Positions 1 to 7,920 of a DNA stretch of 64,000 nucleotides are shown here, one piece after another (within the stretch, counting starts at the first letter, position 1; every line of letters starts with the position of its first letter). Made by a program: the position numbers and the translations under genes. Location of the stretch: positions 1 to 64,000 of the forward strand of contig JAFYVH010000015.1 of NCBI GenBank assembly GCA_017549205.1, given 5' to 3'. A model generated the notes under the pieces. It made no database searches and was not told the DNA's origin. It saw only the letters and a program-made list of their open reading frames with translations. The stretch comes from Clostridia bacterium. Lineage in GTDB: Bacteria > Bacillota > Clostridia > UBA1381 > UBA9506.

Positions 1-51
1 CCGACCTCCAGCGTGACAGGCTGGCATTCTAACCAACTGAACTATCGGGCC
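1..51 (-). tRNA. tRNA-Asp (anticodon GTC), 3' part outside window
   Basis: Minus-strand tRNA truncated by the left edge of the window. The 5' acceptor strand GGCCCGA, the D arm and the anticodon arm are present; the T arm and 3' end lie outside. The anticodon stem CCAGC/GCTGG closes a loop CTGTCAC, so the anticodon is GTC (Asp). It follows tRNA-Val by 17 bases on the same strand and is probably cotranscribed with it. Confidence 0.93.
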
Positions 52-68
52 TCACTCTGGATGAAACA

Positions 69-144
69 TGGTGGGCGCAACAGGGCTCGAACCTGTGACC
101 CTCTGCTTGTAAGGCAGATGCTCTCCCAGCTGAGCTATGCGCCC
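69..144 (-). tRNA. tRNA-Val (anticodon TAC), CCA encoded
   Basis: Complete 76-base tRNA on the minus strand. The acceptor stem pairs GGGCGCA with TGCGCCC. The anticodon stem TCTGC/GCAGA holds the loop CTTACAA, giving anticodon TAC (Val). The T arm contains GGTTCGAGCC. The 3' CCA is encoded at 71-69. It is the first tRNA of a Val-Asp transcript whose promoter lies at 193-221. Confidence 0.96.
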
Positions 145-192
145 AATGAGTACATCCATCAGAGTTTTGTTCATCGCTTAGCGACAGATAGT

Positions 193-221
193 ATTATACA
201 CGAATCAAAACTGTTTGTCAA
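193..221 (-). promoter_or_regulatory. Consensus sigma-A promoter of the tRNA-Val/Asp transcript
   Basis: On the minus strand TTGACA (221-216) and TATAAT (198-193) are separated by exactly 17 bases, a perfect match to the housekeeping consensus. It points at tRNA-Val about 50 bases downstream. The rest of the roughly 320-base spacer between the tRNA and the first protein gene is A/T-rich; besides this and the promoter at 407-435 I see nothing in it. Confidence 0.85.
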
Positions 222-406
222 GAGAAATTTTTATTTTTTTTAATATTTTTTTAAAAAGTCTTTAAAACCGCGTCAATAAAGGGGTTTTCATTGATATTTG
301 GGCACGAAAAGCGAGGAAAAGTAAAAATTTTTTAAAAAATTTCAGTTCGTTTGCACAGATTGATGATTTTAGTAAATGGGCGGCTTAACTTTTTGTACCG
401 GGTCAG

Positions 407-435
407 TTGAAAATGTAAATGGTTTGTGTTACAAT
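407..435 (+). promoter_or_regulatory. Promoter of the TIGR04076/esterase pair
   Basis: TTGAAA (407-412) and TACAAT (430-435) with a 17-base spacer, 31 bases before the ATG at 467. One mismatch from consensus in each box. No operator-like repeat is evident next to it. Confidence 0.7.
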
Positions 436-466
436 TACAAACATAGCAAAAAATGAGGAGAGAAAC

Positions 467-769
467 ATGAAAAACTGCAGAATAACCGTGATGAAAATGG
501 CGCGGTATGACGATTTAATAGAAAAATATGAAAACCCCATTGAACATGCCTGTGACATGCAGCCGGGGCAGAGCTTTGTTTCAAAGCATGGTGAAAAGCC
601 GGAAAACATGTGCGACTCTGCATGGGAAAGCATGGCAGACTTTGTTCGTGAGCTGGCGCAGGGGGGCGGCAATTTTTATGATGGATGGATGAAAAATCCC
701 CACAGCGCTATGATTTCATGCAACGACGGTTTTCGGCCTGTCAGTTTTTTGATTGAGACCATTGAATAA
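467..769 (+). CDS. TIGR04076 family protein (small Cys-containing protein of unknown function)
   Basis: A 100-residue protein. The pattern of the TIGR04076 family is recognisable: an N-terminal beta strand (KNCRITVMKMA), a Cys near residue 30, the stretch ENMCDSAWESM near residues 47-57, then GGNFYDGW and a C-terminal CNDGFRPVSF. The cellular role of the family is not established to my knowledge. An in-frame ATG-like start at 419 lies inside the promoter; the ATG at 467 follows GAGGAGAG at good spacing and is preferred. It is 51 bases upstream of the esterase gene on the same strand, so the two probably share a transcript. Nothing here ties it to a substrate. Confidence 0.8.
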   Translation: MKNCRITVMKMARYDDLIEKYENPIEHACDMQPGQSFVSKHGEKPENMCDSAWESMADFVRELAQGGGNFYDGWMKNPHSAMISCNDGFRPVSFLIETIE

Positions 770-820
770 TTGCTCTTTATAAAAGCAAAAAGTAAAAACA
801 TAATAAACGGAGGAAGCAGA

Positions 821-1573
821 ATGATACATTCATTTTTATTAATCGGCCAGTCCAACATGGCCGGCAGAGGCTATTTACATGAAGAGCCACCCATTGAAAA
901 TGACAATCTTATGGTTTTAAAAAACGGTAGATGGTGGCCCATGTTTCGTCCCATTAACTATGACAGACCCTTTGCCGGCATCAGTTCGGCAGAGTGGTTT
1001 GCAGACAGCTATGCAAAAGAGCATGGCGTAACCGTTGGCATCATTCCCTGCGCAGATGGCGGCACTTCCTTAAACCAATGGTGCGAGGGCGGTCTGCTTT
1101 ATGACCACGCCGTGTGCATGGCAAAGCTTGCCCAGAGAACATCAACCATAGCCGGCGTGCTGTGGCACCAGGGTGAGGCCGATTGCAGAGACGATTATTA
1201 TCCCTTTTATGAAGAAAAGCTTACGAAAATTATGGAGGCTTTGCGCCGGGACTTAAACCTTTATGATGTGCCGTTTTTGTTGGGTGGCTTGGGCGACTTT
1301 TTGAAAAATTGCGAAACAGAGCCCGGCGCAACCAACTATGTGCACATTAACGAAAGCCTTAAAGCCATCGCAGAAAAAAACGCCATGACGGGCTTTGTTT
1401 CGGCAGAGGGGTTAACTGCAAATCCTGATAATCTTCACTTTAATACAAAATCCCTTATCACATTTGGCTTGCGTTATTATGAGACATTTAAAACATTAGA
1501 AGATAAAAGCAAAGTTTTTGAAGAAAAATGTGCAGAAGATGATGCTGTGAGACCGCTCACAGAGTCGTTATAA
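821..1573 (+). CDS. SGNH-type carbohydrate esterase (sialate O-acetylesterase/CE6-like)
   Basis: A 250-residue SGNH hydrolase of the sialate O-acetylesterase-like group, predicted to remove acetyl groups from sugars. The nucleophile is Ser11 in GQSNMAG. The oxyanion/Asn block is replaced by WHQGEAD near residues 115-121, typical of this subgroup, and the catalytic Asp/His pair is D203/H206 in PDNLHFN. No signal peptide is visible, so it probably acts in the cytoplasm, for example on imported acetylated sugars. The ATG at 821 follows GGAGGAAGCAGA; an upstream in-frame ATG at 770 has no ribosome site and overlaps the preceding stop region. A bidirectional terminator follows. The sugar substrate cannot be read from the sequence. 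Confidence 0.82.
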   Translation: MIHSFLLIGQSNMAGRGYLHEEPPIENDNLMVLKNGRWWPMFRPINYDRPFAGISSAEWFADSYAKEHGVTVGIIPCADGGTSLNQWCEGGLLYDHAVCMAKLAQRTSTIAGVLWHQGEADCRDDYYPFYEEKLTKIMEALRRDLNLYDVPFLLGGLGDFLKNCETEPGATNYVHINESLKAIAEKNAMTGFVSAEGLTANPDNLHFNTKSLITFGLRYYETFKTLEDKSKVFEEKCAEDDAVRPLTESL

Positions 1574-1597
1574 TCAATGATGCTACCAAAAAACATT

Positions 1598-1645
1598 AAA
1601 AAGCCCAATCTTAAAGGAAAGTTTCCGAGAGATTGGGCTTTTATA
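1598..1645. terminator. Bidirectional intrinsic terminator between esterase and cdaR
   Basis: An 11-bp perfect stem (1601-1611 with 1630-1640, AAGCCCAATCT) flanked by A-rich sequence on the left and T-rich on the right, so it can serve both convergent genes. Confidence 0.85.
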
Positions 1646-1662
1646 TTACATGTTTTTAATGC

Positions 1663-2607
1663 TTAAGGGTGTTTCGGTGAAAACCGGAGAGTCAGGCTGT
1701 CGCCATCTAAAGAACGAACGCCCGAGGGCAAATCGAGCTTAATGGTAATCTTGCCGTCATCGTCCAAAGCATGAAGGGAAATAGGCTTGGTTTCAATGGC
1801 AGTTAAGCTATCAATCAGGGTTTGTGCGCCGGCAACCTTAACTTTTTTGATGCTGCTGTCATCTAAAACAAAATCATCTACAAGGTCCAAAGAAGAATCC
1901 TGAAAGACGGGAACAAGGTCAACGGTTTTCGATTTTAAAATCTCGGCGTGTACCTCAATCTCTGTGGCAGAAGCCGTTAACAGCTGCCCGGTGATTTCTT
2001 TGTTGTTTGTGCCTAAAAACTGCAGGGGCACTCTTTCGGCAATATCGGCGACTTTGCCATGGACATCCACCATAGCGGCCACAGACTGAATACCGTCTAA
2101 AATTGTTTTTGGACCGCGAATGGAAACCGTTTCGGGATTGGCCTTTAATGTGCCGACCACATGAGAGTCTTTGGGCGTTCCCTGAGGGAGCACCTCCACC
2201 GGTTTTTCAACGGTGACCAAGTCGTCTACATGAATTGCCAGGGTAGAGGGATTTTTATTGATAATATCAAGACCGGCATAGGGCAGAACAACATTGCTCA
2301 GCACCACATGCCGACCTGTTGTGCTGATGTTGCCCACATCGGCCAGCACGGTGATGTTTTTATTGTCAACCTCCATCACATACTTACGGGAGCCTTGAAT
2401 TTTAACATCAATGGTATACTCAGCATCGTTTAAAATAATCAAATTTTTATCTTCAAGGACATTTTTTTGTGTAAAGACAACGGGAACACCTTTGATAACA
2501 CGGTCCATTTCAGGACTTTCTACCTGCACCACATAAAACCAAAGACAAATGGCAATGACGGCAGAGAAAAATTTAAGAACAGAATCGCTTTTAATCTGTT
2601 TTTTCAT
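1663..2607 (-). CDS. cdaR: YbbR-domain protein CdaR, regulator of c-di-AMP synthesis
   Basis: A 314-residue membrane-anchored protein: a short basic N-terminus, one membrane segment at about residues 12-28 (FFSAVIAICLWFYVV), then several YbbR-type beta-rich repeats outside the membrane. In Bacillus and relatives CdaR binds CdaA and modulates its diadenylate cyclase activity. The start overlaps the cdaA stop by 4 bases (ATGA), indicating translational coupling. In many Bacillota glmM follows directly; here the operon ends at the terminator at 1598-1645, so glmM must lie elsewhere. The function is inferred from family and position; the YbbR repeats are divergent, as is usual. Confidence 0.9.
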   Translation of the reverse strand: MKKQIKSDSVLKFFSAVIAICLWFYVVQVESPEMDRVIKGVPVVFTQKNVLEDKNLIILNDAEYTIDVKIQGSRKYVMEVDNKNITVLADVGNISTTGRHVVLSNVVLPYAGLDIINKNPSTLAIHVDDLVTVEKPVEVLPQGTPKDSHVVGTLKANPETVSIRGPKTILDGIQSVAAMVDVHGKVADIAERVPLQFLGTNNKEITGQLLTASATEIEVHAEILKSKTVDLVPVFQDSSLDLVDDFVLDDSSIKKVKVAGAQTLIDSLTAIETKPISLHALDDDGKITIKLDLPSGVRSLDGDSLTLRFSPKHP

Positions 2608-3440
2608 TGACGAACCCTCCCTTTAAAGAATTTAGAGGGACTGTTTTTTTCATTGGCTTCGGGATGGAGAGCCTTGTTTAAGAGTTTGCTTAAAGAGGCA
2701 ATGGACAAATTCCGAATCATGTTACCGTTGATCATAACTGAAATTTTTCCCGTCTCTTCAGAAACCACCAATACGACGCAATCGGCAGCTTCTGAAATGC
2801 CCAGAGCAGCCCGATGGCGCGTGCCGAATTCCGAACTTAAATTTTTGTTAGAAGAAAGGGGTAACACAGCAGAGGCCATGTAAATGTGCTCATTTCGAAT
2901 GATAACAGCACCATCGTGGAGAGGGGTGTTGGGCACGAAAATGTTCTCCAGCATTTCAGAAGAAATATCGGCATTCACCAGCGTGCCGCCGGTTAACACA
3001 TCGTTTAAGCGCATTTTTCGTTCAAACACAATGAGAGCGCCTGTTTTGGTTTTAGAACAGTTTGAAACAGCAATGCAAACCTCGTCAATCATATCAGAAA
3101 GCTTTCGGGGTTCTTCAAAGGAGAAAAGTGCGCCCAGTTTGCTGCGTCCCATGTGCTCAAGACCACGCCGCAGCTCCGGCTGGAACACAATCAAAAGGGC
3201 AGTCACACCAACCTGCATGGTGTTAATCAAAATAAAGTTGATAACATTAAGCTGCAGCCAATCGCTGACATACATAACAACCAGCAAAATGCCGATGCCT
3301 TTTAAAAGCTGAACAGCACGGGTTTGTCGAATGAATTTCATGACATTATAAATGATGAATGCAACAACGGTCACATCGATCACATCGGTAAGCTGAATGC
3401 TTTTAAAAAATGGAAAAACAATGGTTTCTAAATAGTTCAC
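2604..3440 (-). CDS. cdaA: Membrane diadenylate cyclase CdaA
   Basis: Makes the essential second messenger c-di-AMP from two ATP. About 278 residues: three membrane segments within residues 10-85, then a DAC (DisA_N) catalytic domain with the signature DGA near 176-178 and RHR near 208-210 (GTRHRAA), both intact. The start is not ATG: TTG at 3443 and GTG at 3440 are adjacent. The GTG is preferred because it sits 7 bases from the AGGAG at 3452-3448. It lies 19 bases after prfA and overlaps cdaR by 4 bases, so prfA-cdaA-cdaR look like one operon. The usual physiological links are potassium and osmotic balance and cell-wall homeostasis. Confidence 0.95.
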   Translation of the reverse strand: MNYLETIVFPFFKSIQLTDVIDVTVVAFIIYNVMKFIRQTRAVQLLKGIGILLVVMYVSDWLQLNVINFILINTMQVGVTALLIVFQPELRRGLEHMGRSKLGALFSFEEPRKLSDMIDEVCIAVSNCSKTKTGALIVFERKMRLNDVLTGGTLVNADISSEMLENIFVPNTPLHDGAVIIRNEHIYMASAVLPLSSNKNLSSEFGTRHRAALGISEAADCVVLVVSEETGKISVMINGNMIRNLSIASLSKLLNKALHPEANEKNSPSKFFKGRVRQ

Positions 3441-3459
3441 CAAATCACTCCTTTAGGGG

Positions 3460-4533
3460 TTATTCTGCCTCTCCCTTTAACAATTCGCTTTGATGGGTGG
3501 TAACCAGGGTATCAATAATTTCATCAAGGTCACCATCTAAAATAGCATCCAGTCGATGCAGGGTTAAACCAACGCGATGGTCGGTTACACGACCCTGGGG
3601 ATAGTTATAAGTACGAATGCGCTCACTGCGGTCACCTGTGCCCACCTGACTTTTACGCTCTTGTGCAATTTGTGCCTGCTGCTCACTTTGCATCAGGTCA
3701 TACAGGCGTGAACGAAGGATTTTCATGGCTTTATCTTTGTTTTTATGCTGTGATTTTTCATCCTGACAAGAAACCACGAGTCCTGTGGGAAGATGGGTAA
3801 TGCGCACAGCCGAGTCGGTGGTGTTAACGCACTGACCACCGGGGCCACCGGCACGAAAGACATCAATGCGCAGGTCGTTTTGGTTAATGTCAACTTCCAC
3901 TTCCTCCACCTCAGGCAAAACAGCCACAGTAACCGTTGAGGTGTGAATGCGGCCGCTAGATTCGGTAGCCGGGATGCGCTGCACACGGTGAACACCGCTT
4001 TCAAACTTCAGGCGGGAATATGCACCACTGCCCTGAATGCTGAATGAAATTTCTTTGTAACCACCCATGTCGGGTGCGTTCTGACTTAAAACTTCAATTT
4101 TCCAACGACGGCTTTCGGCATACATAGAATACATGCGGAAAAGGTCACCGGCAAAAAGAGCCGCCTCGTCACCGCCGGCACCGCCACGGATTTCCACAAT
4201 AACATTCTTTTCATCATTGGGGTCTTTGGGCAAAAGCAGAATTTTTAACTCTTCCGAGAGGTTTGCAATGTTTTTTTGACCCTCTGCCATTTCGTCTTCT
4301 AAAAGGGCACGAAATTCTTTATCCTGCGAGCCGTCTTCTAACAGCATGCGTGCTTCTTCAATGGTGTCTTTCACTTGCTTATAGGCCCGGTATTTTTCCA
4401 CAATGGGCGTAATATCTGAATGTTCTTTACAAAGCTTGCGCCAGACTTCCTGGTCAGCAATCACGGCAGGGTCGCTGATTTTCTCGGCAAGTTCGGTAAA
4501 GCGCTCCTCTATAAACGATAACTTTTCAAACAT
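3460..4533 (-). CDS. prfA: Peptide chain release factor 1
   Basis: Class I release factor reading UAA and UAG. 357 residues, the normal family length. The codon-recognition tripeptide PAT is at 188-190 and the peptidyl-tRNA hydrolysis motif GGQ at 232-234 ([11 protein letters not shown]). PAT rather than SPF marks it as RF1, not RF2. The start is ATG with AAAGGAG upstream. It heads the minus-strand operon with cdaA and cdaR. A common neighbour in Bacillota, the methyltransferase prmC, is absent here. Confidence 0.98.
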   Translation of the reverse strand: MFEKLSFIEERFTELAEKISDPAVIADQEVWRKLCKEHSDITPIVEKYRAYKQVKDTIEEARMLLEDGSQDKEFRALLEDEMAEGQKNIANLSEELKILLLPKDPNDEKNVIVEIRGGAGGDEAALFAGDLFRMYSMYAESRRWKIEVLSQNAPDMGGYKEISFSIQGSGAYSRLKFESGVHRVQRIPATESSGRIHTSTVTVAVLPEVEEVEVDINQNDLRIDVFRAGGPGGQCVNTTDSAVRITHLPTGLVVSCQDEKSQHKNKDKAMKILRSRLYDLMQSEQQAQIAQERKSQVGTGDRSERIRTYNYPQGRVTDHRVGLTLHRLDAILDGDLDEIIDTLVTTHQSELLKGEAE

Positions 4534-4647
4534 GGTAGACTCCTTTTTACATTTATGTCTTAAGCCATAGGCTTTTTCTTTTTAAAACCCTGTTGCTTTT
4601 AGTGGTTACATCCCCTCGAAAAAGGGCAAACACACCCATATGTAGTC

Positions 4648-4676
4648 ATTATATCATATTGACAAAGTTATTGCAA
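4648..4676 (-). promoter_or_regulatory. Probable promoter of prfA-cdaA-cdaR, interlocked with the divergent pdx promoter
   Basis: On the minus strand TTGCAA (4676-4671), 17 bases, TATAAT (4653-4648). The -10 is perfect and the -35 matches 4 of 6. It overlaps almost completely with the plus-strand promoter at 4659-4687, so the two divergent start sites share DNA. Confidence 0.6.
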
Positions 4677-4687
4677 GCAGATATAAT
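4659..4687 (+). promoter_or_regulatory. Consensus promoter of the pyridoxamine kinase-mnmA-hydE operon
   Basis: TTGACA (4659-4664), 17 bases, TATAAT (4682-4687): a perfect housekeeping promoter 54 bases before the ATG at 4741. No terminator is seen until after hydE, so the three genes are probably one transcript. Confidence 0.88.
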
Positions 4688-4740
4688 ACAAGAGGTAGAG
4701 GATTTTATAGTATTATTTATAAAAGGAGACTGGTTTTTTC

Positions 4741-5601
4741 ATGCAAAGGCAAAAAAGAGTGGCAGCAGTTCATGATATATCCTGCTTCGGCAAATGCTCT
4801 CTCACGGTGGCACTTCCGGTTTTATCTGCTGCGGGGCTTGAAACCTGCTGCATTCCCACGGCGGTGCTTTCAACACACACCGGTGGATTTTCGGGCTATA
4901 CCTATCGGGATTTAACAGAGGATATCCTGCCCATTGCTGCCCATTGGAAAGACCAGAACATAGGGTTTGACGCTGTTTACACCGGTTTTTTGGGCTCGGT
5001 CGAACAAACCGATATTTTAGAGCAGGTGATAGAGCAAATTACAGACAAAGAAACGCTGGTGATGGTTGACCCGGTGATGGGTGATAACGGCGCGCTGTAC
5101 ACAGTGTTTTCAGATAACTTCCCTGAAGCCATGCGCAAGCTTTGCGCTCGTGCCGACATCATTGTGCCCAACATGACCGAGGCCTATCTGCTTTTAGGTG
5201 AAACCTACCGCCCGGGACCGTATGCCGAGGCAGAAATCGACCGACTGCTTTTGGCACTTTCCGGTATTTGTCGCGGTCAGGTGGTGTTGACAGGCGTTTA
5301 TTTTGACGAAGAAACATTGGGCGCCGCAACCTTTGATGCGCAAACAGGGCAAAAGGCATTGGCTATGCGAAAGCGGGTAGCGGGCATGTATCACGGCACG
5401 GGGGATGTCTATGCCAGCTCCCTCCTGGCAGCAGTTATGCGGGGCTTTTCTTTAGAAGAGGCGGCAGGCATTGCTGCAGACTACACCATTATGTCCATTG
5501 AAACGACGAAAAAAATGGATAAAGATTTGCGTTATGGCGTAAATTTTGAATATAACATTCCCACTTTGATTGAACTTTTAGAAAAGGGGAATCTGCAATG
5601 A
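4741..5601 (+). CDS. Pyridoxamine/pyridoxal kinase (PdxK/PdxY-type, ribokinase fold)
   Basis: Phosphorylates vitamin B6 vitamers in PLP salvage. 286 residues of the ribokinase-like pyridoxal kinase family. Visible signatures are HDISCFGKCSL near residues 10-20, the substrate-side STHTGGFSG near 44-52, MVDPVMGDNG near 115-124, and the ATP/anion-hole motif HGTGDVYAS near 218-226 with the catalytic Asp in GTGD. Adjacent cysteines occur in the N-terminal region, but which positions are functional cannot be told. The ATG follows AAAGGAGA at a slightly long spacing of about 11 bases. The stop overlaps the mnmA start (ATGA), so translation is coupled. Confidence 0.9.
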   Translation: MQRQKRVAAVHDISCFGKCSLTVALPVLSAAGLETCCIPTAVLSTHTGGFSGYTYRDLTEDILPIAAHWKDQNIGFDAVYTGFLGSVEQTDILEQVIEQITDKETLVMVDPVMGDNGALYTVFSDNFPEAMRKLCARADIIVPNMTEAYLLLGETYRPGPYAEAEIDRLLLALSGICRGQVVLTGVYFDEETLGAATFDAQTGQKALAMRKRVAGMYHGTGDVYASSLLAAVMRGFSLEEAAGIAADYTIMSIETTKKMDKDLRYGVNFEYNIPTLIELLEKGNLQ

Positions 5602-6626
5602 AAAAAGTCATGATTGCCTTAAGCGGTGGCGTTGACAGCTCTGTGGCGGCACATCTGTTGCAGGAAACAGGCTTTGCCCTTTGTGGCGGCACCTTGAATT
5701 TAACAGGGGCGTCCACGCAGGATGCAGCACAAGCTGCAGAACGGCTTTCCATTCCGTTTTATGAATTTGATGAGCAGGATGCCTTCAGGGAGCAGGTGAT
5801 TCGTCCTTTTGCCGAAAGCTATGAGCGGGGCGAAACCCCCAATCCCTGCATTATTTGCAACCGTCGGATTAAATTCGGCATTTTGTTAGAACGGGCATTG
5901 GCCTTAGGTTGTGATTATGTAGCAACGGGGCACTATGCCAAGGTGCAAAAAGATGCAGCCACAGGCAGAATGTTGCTCTATCGGGCAAAAGACAATAAAA
6001 AAGACCAAACCTACATGCTGTACCAACTGACACAAGAGCAACTTGCCCATGCGCTGTTTCCGTTAGGAGATTACAGCAAGGATGAAATTCGGGCAATTGC
6101 CGCAGAGATTGGTCTCAAGAATGCACAAAAGCCCGACAGTCAGGATATTTGCTTTGTGCCGGACGGTGACTACGGCACTTTTTTAGAAGCGTTTCAGGGC
6201 AAGGTGTATCCCCCGGGTGATTTTGTGGATGAAGAAGGAAAGTTCCTGGGTCAGCATCAGGGCATCATTCGTTACACCGTTGGGCAGAGAAAGGGCCTGG
6301 GCATTGCCCTGGGCGCTCCTGCCTTTGTTCTGAGAAAAGATGCTGCACAAAATCAGGTTGTGCTAGGCGCAGAAGACCGGCTGTTTACCAAACGGGTTGC
6401 CGCATGCGACGTGAACTGGATTGCTTGGGAAAAGCCCGTTGACGGCACAAAAGTGACCGCCAAAACACGCTATAGCCAAAAAGAAGCAAGTGCTAAAATA
6501 TATGCAACCGAAACCGGCGTTATGGCCGAATTTGAAGAGCCCCAGCGCGCACCGGCGCCGGGTCAGGCCATGGTGTTTTACGACGGTGATGTGGTGGTGG
6601 GCGGCGGTACGATTATCGCTGATTAA
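5598..6626 (+). CDS. mnmA: tRNA 2-thiouridine(34) synthase MnmA
   Basis: Thiolates U34 of Lys, Glu and Gln tRNAs, using ATP to adenylate the base and a persulfide as sulfur source. 342 residues. The PP-loop is SGGVDSS at 9-15. The two catalytic cysteines are recognisable as C87 in NPCIICNRRIKFG and C185 in SQDICFVPDG. The TGHYAK and KDQTYMLY blocks are also intact. A cysteine desulfurase gene, often adjacent in other genomes, is not next to it. It is sandwiched between the B6 kinase (4-base overlap) and hydE (17-base gap to the chosen start). Confidence 0.96.
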   Translation: MKKVMIALSGGVDSSVAAHLLQETGFALCGGTLNLTGASTQDAAQAAERLSIPFYEFDEQDAFREQVIRPFAESYERGETPNPCIICNRRIKFGILLERALALGCDYVATGHYAKVQKDAATGRMLLYRAKDNKKDQTYMLYQLTQEQLAHALFPLGDYSKDEIRAIAAEIGLKNAQKPDSQDICFVPDGDYGTFLEAFQGKVYPPGDFVDEEGKFLGQHQGIIRYTVGQRKGLGIALGAPAFVLRKDAAQNQVVLGAEDRLFTKRVAACDVNWIAWEKPVDGTKVTAKTRYSQKEASAKIYATETGVMAEFEEPQRAPAPGQAMVFYDGDVVVGGGTIIAD

Positions 6627-6643
6627 AGCAAAGGATGAACAAA

Positions 6644-7705
6644 ATGGAAACCATGAAAAAGCTGATTGATAAACTGGCTCAAACAAGGGCACTATCAAGA
6701 GAAGAATTTAAAAGCCTGCTTCTTTCTTCTTCCGATAATGCCTTGCGTGCCTATGCGGCAAAGCGAGCCGGCGAAAAAGCTGTGAAGCGGTTTGGCAAGG
6801 GCATTTACATTCGTGGTTTAATTGAAATCAGTAATATTTGCAAAAATGATTGTTATTATTGCGGATTGCGCCGCAGCAACACAAAATGCCGTCGGTATCG
6901 ACTGACTGAAGAAGAGATTTTAGATTGCTGTCGGCAGGGACATGGACTTGGTTTTCGCACCTTTGTGCTGCAGGGGGGCGAGGATGGCGGCTTTTCTGAT
7001 GAAAGCCTTTGTGCCTTGGTAAAAGAAATAAAAAAACGCTATCCCGATTGTGCGGTTACCCTATCGGTAGGGGAACGGGAGCGGGATGTGTATCAGCAGT
7101 TTTTTGATGCCGGCGCCGATCGTTATCTTTTGCGGCACGAAACCGCAGATGATGAGCATTACAGCAAGCTGCATCCTGCTAATCTATCTTTGGAAAAACG
7201 CAAACAATGTCTTTATGATTTAAAAGAAATTGGTTTTCAAGTGGGCACAGGCTTTTTGGTAGGCTCGCCTTACCAAACCATTGACAATCTGTGCAGCGAC
7301 CTACTCTTTATTCAGGAGTTTCGCCCGCAAATGATTGGCATTGGACCCTTTATTCCCCATCAGGATACACCCTTTAAGAATGAGCCGGCAGGCTCTTTGG
7401 TTTTGACCCTTTTCCTTTTATCACTTTTAAGGCTGGGACATCCAAATAGCTTAATTCCTGCCACCACAGCCGTGGGCACCCTTTGTGAAGATGGCAGAGA
7501 ACAGGCAATTTTAGCCGGCGCCAATGTGGTTATGCCCAATTTATCACCCAGCCTGCACCGCAAGGACTATATGCTCTATGACAACAAGCTTTCAGATGGT
7601 GCAGAGGGGGCAGAAGCCAAGGATGTGCTAGAGGCGCGGCTTGACAAAATCGGCTTTCACATTGTGACAGACCGGGGGGACTTTAAGGCCATAGAAATTG
7701 AATAA
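6644..7705 (+). CDS. hydE: [FeFe] hydrogenase H-cluster maturase HydE (radical SAM)
   Basis: Radical SAM enzyme needed to build the diiron subcluster of [FeFe] hydrogenase. About 353 residues. The radical SAM cluster motif CX3CX2C is at roughly residues 66-73 (CKNDCYYCG). It is followed by the HydE-type stretch FRTFVLQGGED and a C-terminal PNLSPSLHRKDY. The ATG at 6635 abuts the AAGGA and lacks room for it to act. The ATG at 6644 is 8 bases downstream and is chosen; an ATG at 6653 is also possible. HydF and HydG are not in the window. Its client is presumably the hydrogenase at 46.4-51.5 kb. A BioB or PylB assignment is less likely, given the hydrogenase in the same window. Confidence 0.9.
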   Translation: METMKKLIDKLAQTRALSREEFKSLLLSSSDNALRAYAAKRAGEKAVKRFGKGIYIRGLIEISNICKNDCYYCGLRRSNTKCRRYRLTEEEILDCCRQGHGLGFRTFVLQGGEDGGFSDESLCALVKEIKKRYPDCAVTLSVGERERDVYQQFFDAGADRYLLRHETADDEHYSKLHPANLSLEKRKQCLYDLKEIGFQVGTGFLVGSPYQTIDNLCSDLLFIQEFRPQMIGIGPFIPHQDTPFKNEPAGSLVLTLFLLSLLRLGHPNSLIPATTAVGTLCEDGREQAILAGANVVMPNLSPSLHRKDYMLYDNKLSDGAEGAEAKDVLEARLDKIGFHIVTDRGDFKAIEIE

Positions 7706-7706
7706 T

Positions 7707-7756
7707 AAAAGCAGTGCCAAAGTCGGTTTTTAAAACCGCTTTGCACTGCTTTTTTA
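7707..7756 (+). terminator. Intrinsic terminator after hydE
   Basis: A long hairpin, AAAAGCAGTGC...CGGTTTT against AAAACCG...GCACTGCTTTT, with small mismatches and a T run at its 3' side. It closes the pyridoxamine kinase-mnmA-hydE operon. Confidence 0.88.
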
Positions 7757-7813
7757 ATGTTGCAGAATCTCTGTAAAATTGGCAGAATTATTGCAAAAAA
7801 CCCAAGTTTACAG

Positions 7814-7842
7814 TTGAAACTGCAGAAGAAATATGATACAAT
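7814..7842 (+). promoter_or_regulatory. Promoter upstream of the AEC transporter
   Basis: TTGAAA (7814-7819), 17 bases, TACAAT (7837-7842). It lies 78 bases before the ATG. No terminator is evident between here and 15.5 kb, so it may drive the whole transporter-pyk-glycosyltransferase-era-recO string, alone or with internal promoters. Confidence 0.72.
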
Positions 7843-7920
7843 AACTGTGTATGTTTTGTAGTCAAATTAAAGAGCGTTTAAACTAGACTATAAGAAGCAG
7901 GCAAAAGGAAAGGCAACAAC

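Noticed and set aside
13..243. A 76-codon plus-strand frame at the left edge
   Set aside because: It runs through both tRNA genes in antisense and through the tRNA promoter.
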